Positions 5,618 to 5,805 of a DNA stretch of 5,805 bases are shown in pieces (the first letter of the stretch is position 1; each line of letters opens with the position of its first letter). The position numbers were made by a program, and so were the translations under genes. The notes beneath the pieces are model-generated. The model saw nothing but the letters and a program-made list of their open reading frames with translations. It made no database searches and was not told the DNA's origin. This DNA comes from Gammaproteobacteria bacterium (lineage in GTDB: Bacteria > Pseudomonadota > Gammaproteobacteria > Pseudomonadales > GM7GCV1), in the NCBI GenBank assembly GCA_030830945.1, contig JAURLY010000106.1, forward strand, positions 1 through 5,805. Direction: 5' to 3'.

Positions 5618-5643
5618 AAAAAAAAGCGCCCAATATAATTGCG
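5618..5643 (-). terminator. Terminator-like hairpin with T8 tract inside the tRNA operon
   Basis: On the minus strand, between tRNA-Pro and tRNA-Arg, CGCAAT-TAT-ATTGGGCG can fold into a six-pair stem with a two-base GG bulge, followed by C and eight T residues. This resembles a weak intrinsic terminator or attenuator. The stem is short and AT-rich in its upper part, so partial readthrough is likely; it may also act only as a processing spacer. Confidence 0.35.
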
Positions 5644-5657
5644 AATTGCCCGAAAAG

Positions 5658-5734
5658 TGGTCGGGGTAGAGAGATTCGAACTCCCGACATCCTGCTCCCA
5701 AAGCAGGCGCGCTACCAGGCTACGCGACACCCCG
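5658..5734 (-). tRNA. tRNA-Pro (TGG)
   Basis: The acceptor CGGGGTG faces TACCCCG and the D arm is GCGTAGCCTGGTAGCGC. The anticodon stem CCTGC/GCAGG carries loop TTTGGGA with anticodon TGG at 5698-5700. The T arm contains GAGTTCGAATC, the discriminator is A, and CCA is encoded (5658-5660). The first base C (not G) is usual for bacterial tRNA-Pro. It is the first gene of the cluster. Confidence 0.97.
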
Positions 5735-5742
5735 AACGCGAG

Positions 5743-5771
5743 AATATATCGCATATTGACCTTTTGGTCAA
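5743..5771 (-). promoter_or_regulatory. Sigma-70 promoter of the tRNA Pro-Arg-His operon
   Basis: On the minus strand, TTGACC (-35, 5766-5771) is followed by an ideal 17-base spacer and TATATT (-10, 5743-5748). Then comes CTCGCGTT directly ahead of tRNA-Pro at 5734. A GC-rich discriminator is the hallmark of stable-RNA promoters under stringent (ppGpp/DksA) control, so growth-rate control is likely. The region upstream of the -35 is rich in A and T tracts, which could form an UP element. Confidence 0.8.
5756..5771. repeat. Inverted repeat overlapping the tRNA promoter -35
   Basis: TTGACC-TTTT-GGTCAA is a perfect six-base inverted repeat with a four-base centre. One arm is the -35 hexamer itself and the other lies in the upstream part of the promoter spacer. 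It could be an operator or a by-product of the promoter sequence. Confidence 0.5.
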
Positions 5772-5792
5772 ATGGAATATCCGCAAATGGAA
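5769..5792. repeat. Nine-base direct repeats upstream of the tRNA promoter
   Basis: CAAATGGAA occurs at 5769-5777 and again at 5784-5792, 15 bases apart, each followed within a few bases by TCC. The second copy is part of a TGGAA-AA-TTCCA inverted repeat (5788-5799). The position, from the -35 upstream, fits an UP element or activator sites, but no specific factor can be named. Confidence 0.4.
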
Positions 5793-5805
5793 AATTCCAA
5801 TTTAA

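Noticed and set aside
5467..5805. Plus-strand reading frame of about 112 codons with ARARTWNLRLRRPLLYPVELRA and GREIRTPDILL
   Set aside because: These are classic false peptides from reading tRNA genes on the opposite strand; the frame lies across tRNA-Arg and tRNA-Pro.

Overview
The window looks like chromosomal DNA from a Gammaproteobacterium, probably a marine or environmental one. The evidence is a RimK very close to the enterobacterial and pseudomonad protein, a RimB-type retropepsin-like domain joined to it, several cyclic-di-GMP proteins, and a tRNA Pro-Arg-His operon with encoded CCA ends. The order cannot be fixed from this sequence. No insertion sequence, phage gene or CRISPR array is visible.

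Layout. (1) Positions 1-272, plus strand: the last part of a GGDEF diguanylate cyclase cut by the window edge. (2) Positions 304-1984, minus strand: a probable two-gene operon with an unrecognised 65-residue protein followed by a 469-residue RimB-RimK fusion. RimK adds glutamates to ribosomal protein S6. (3) Positions 1985-2333: a divergent, AT-rich control region with several inverted repeats and a doubtful 37-codon reading frame. (4) Positions 2334-4708, plus strand: a membrane sensor with GGDEF and EAL domains, broken into two reading frames by an apparent -1 frameshift at a short T run near 3091-3095. (5) Positions 4731-5267, minus strand: a minimal MscS-like channel. (6) Positions 5382-5771, minus strand: tRNA-Pro(TGG), tRNA-Arg(TCT) and tRNA-His(GTG) behind a strong promoter with a GC-rich discriminator.

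The most coherent theme is regions 1-4. A RimB-RimK fusion sits between two cyclic-di-GMP turnover genes, one convergent and one divergent. In Pseudomonas, RimK works with RimB and the EAL phosphodiesterase RimA (rimABK), and cyclic-di-GMP stimulates RimK glutamate ligase activity. The locus may therefore be a rearranged version of that module, with a membrane sensor in place of RimA and an extra small protein ahead of RimBK. This link is inference from gene order and domain content. If the frameshift is real, the sensory half is uncoupled from the catalytic half in this strain.
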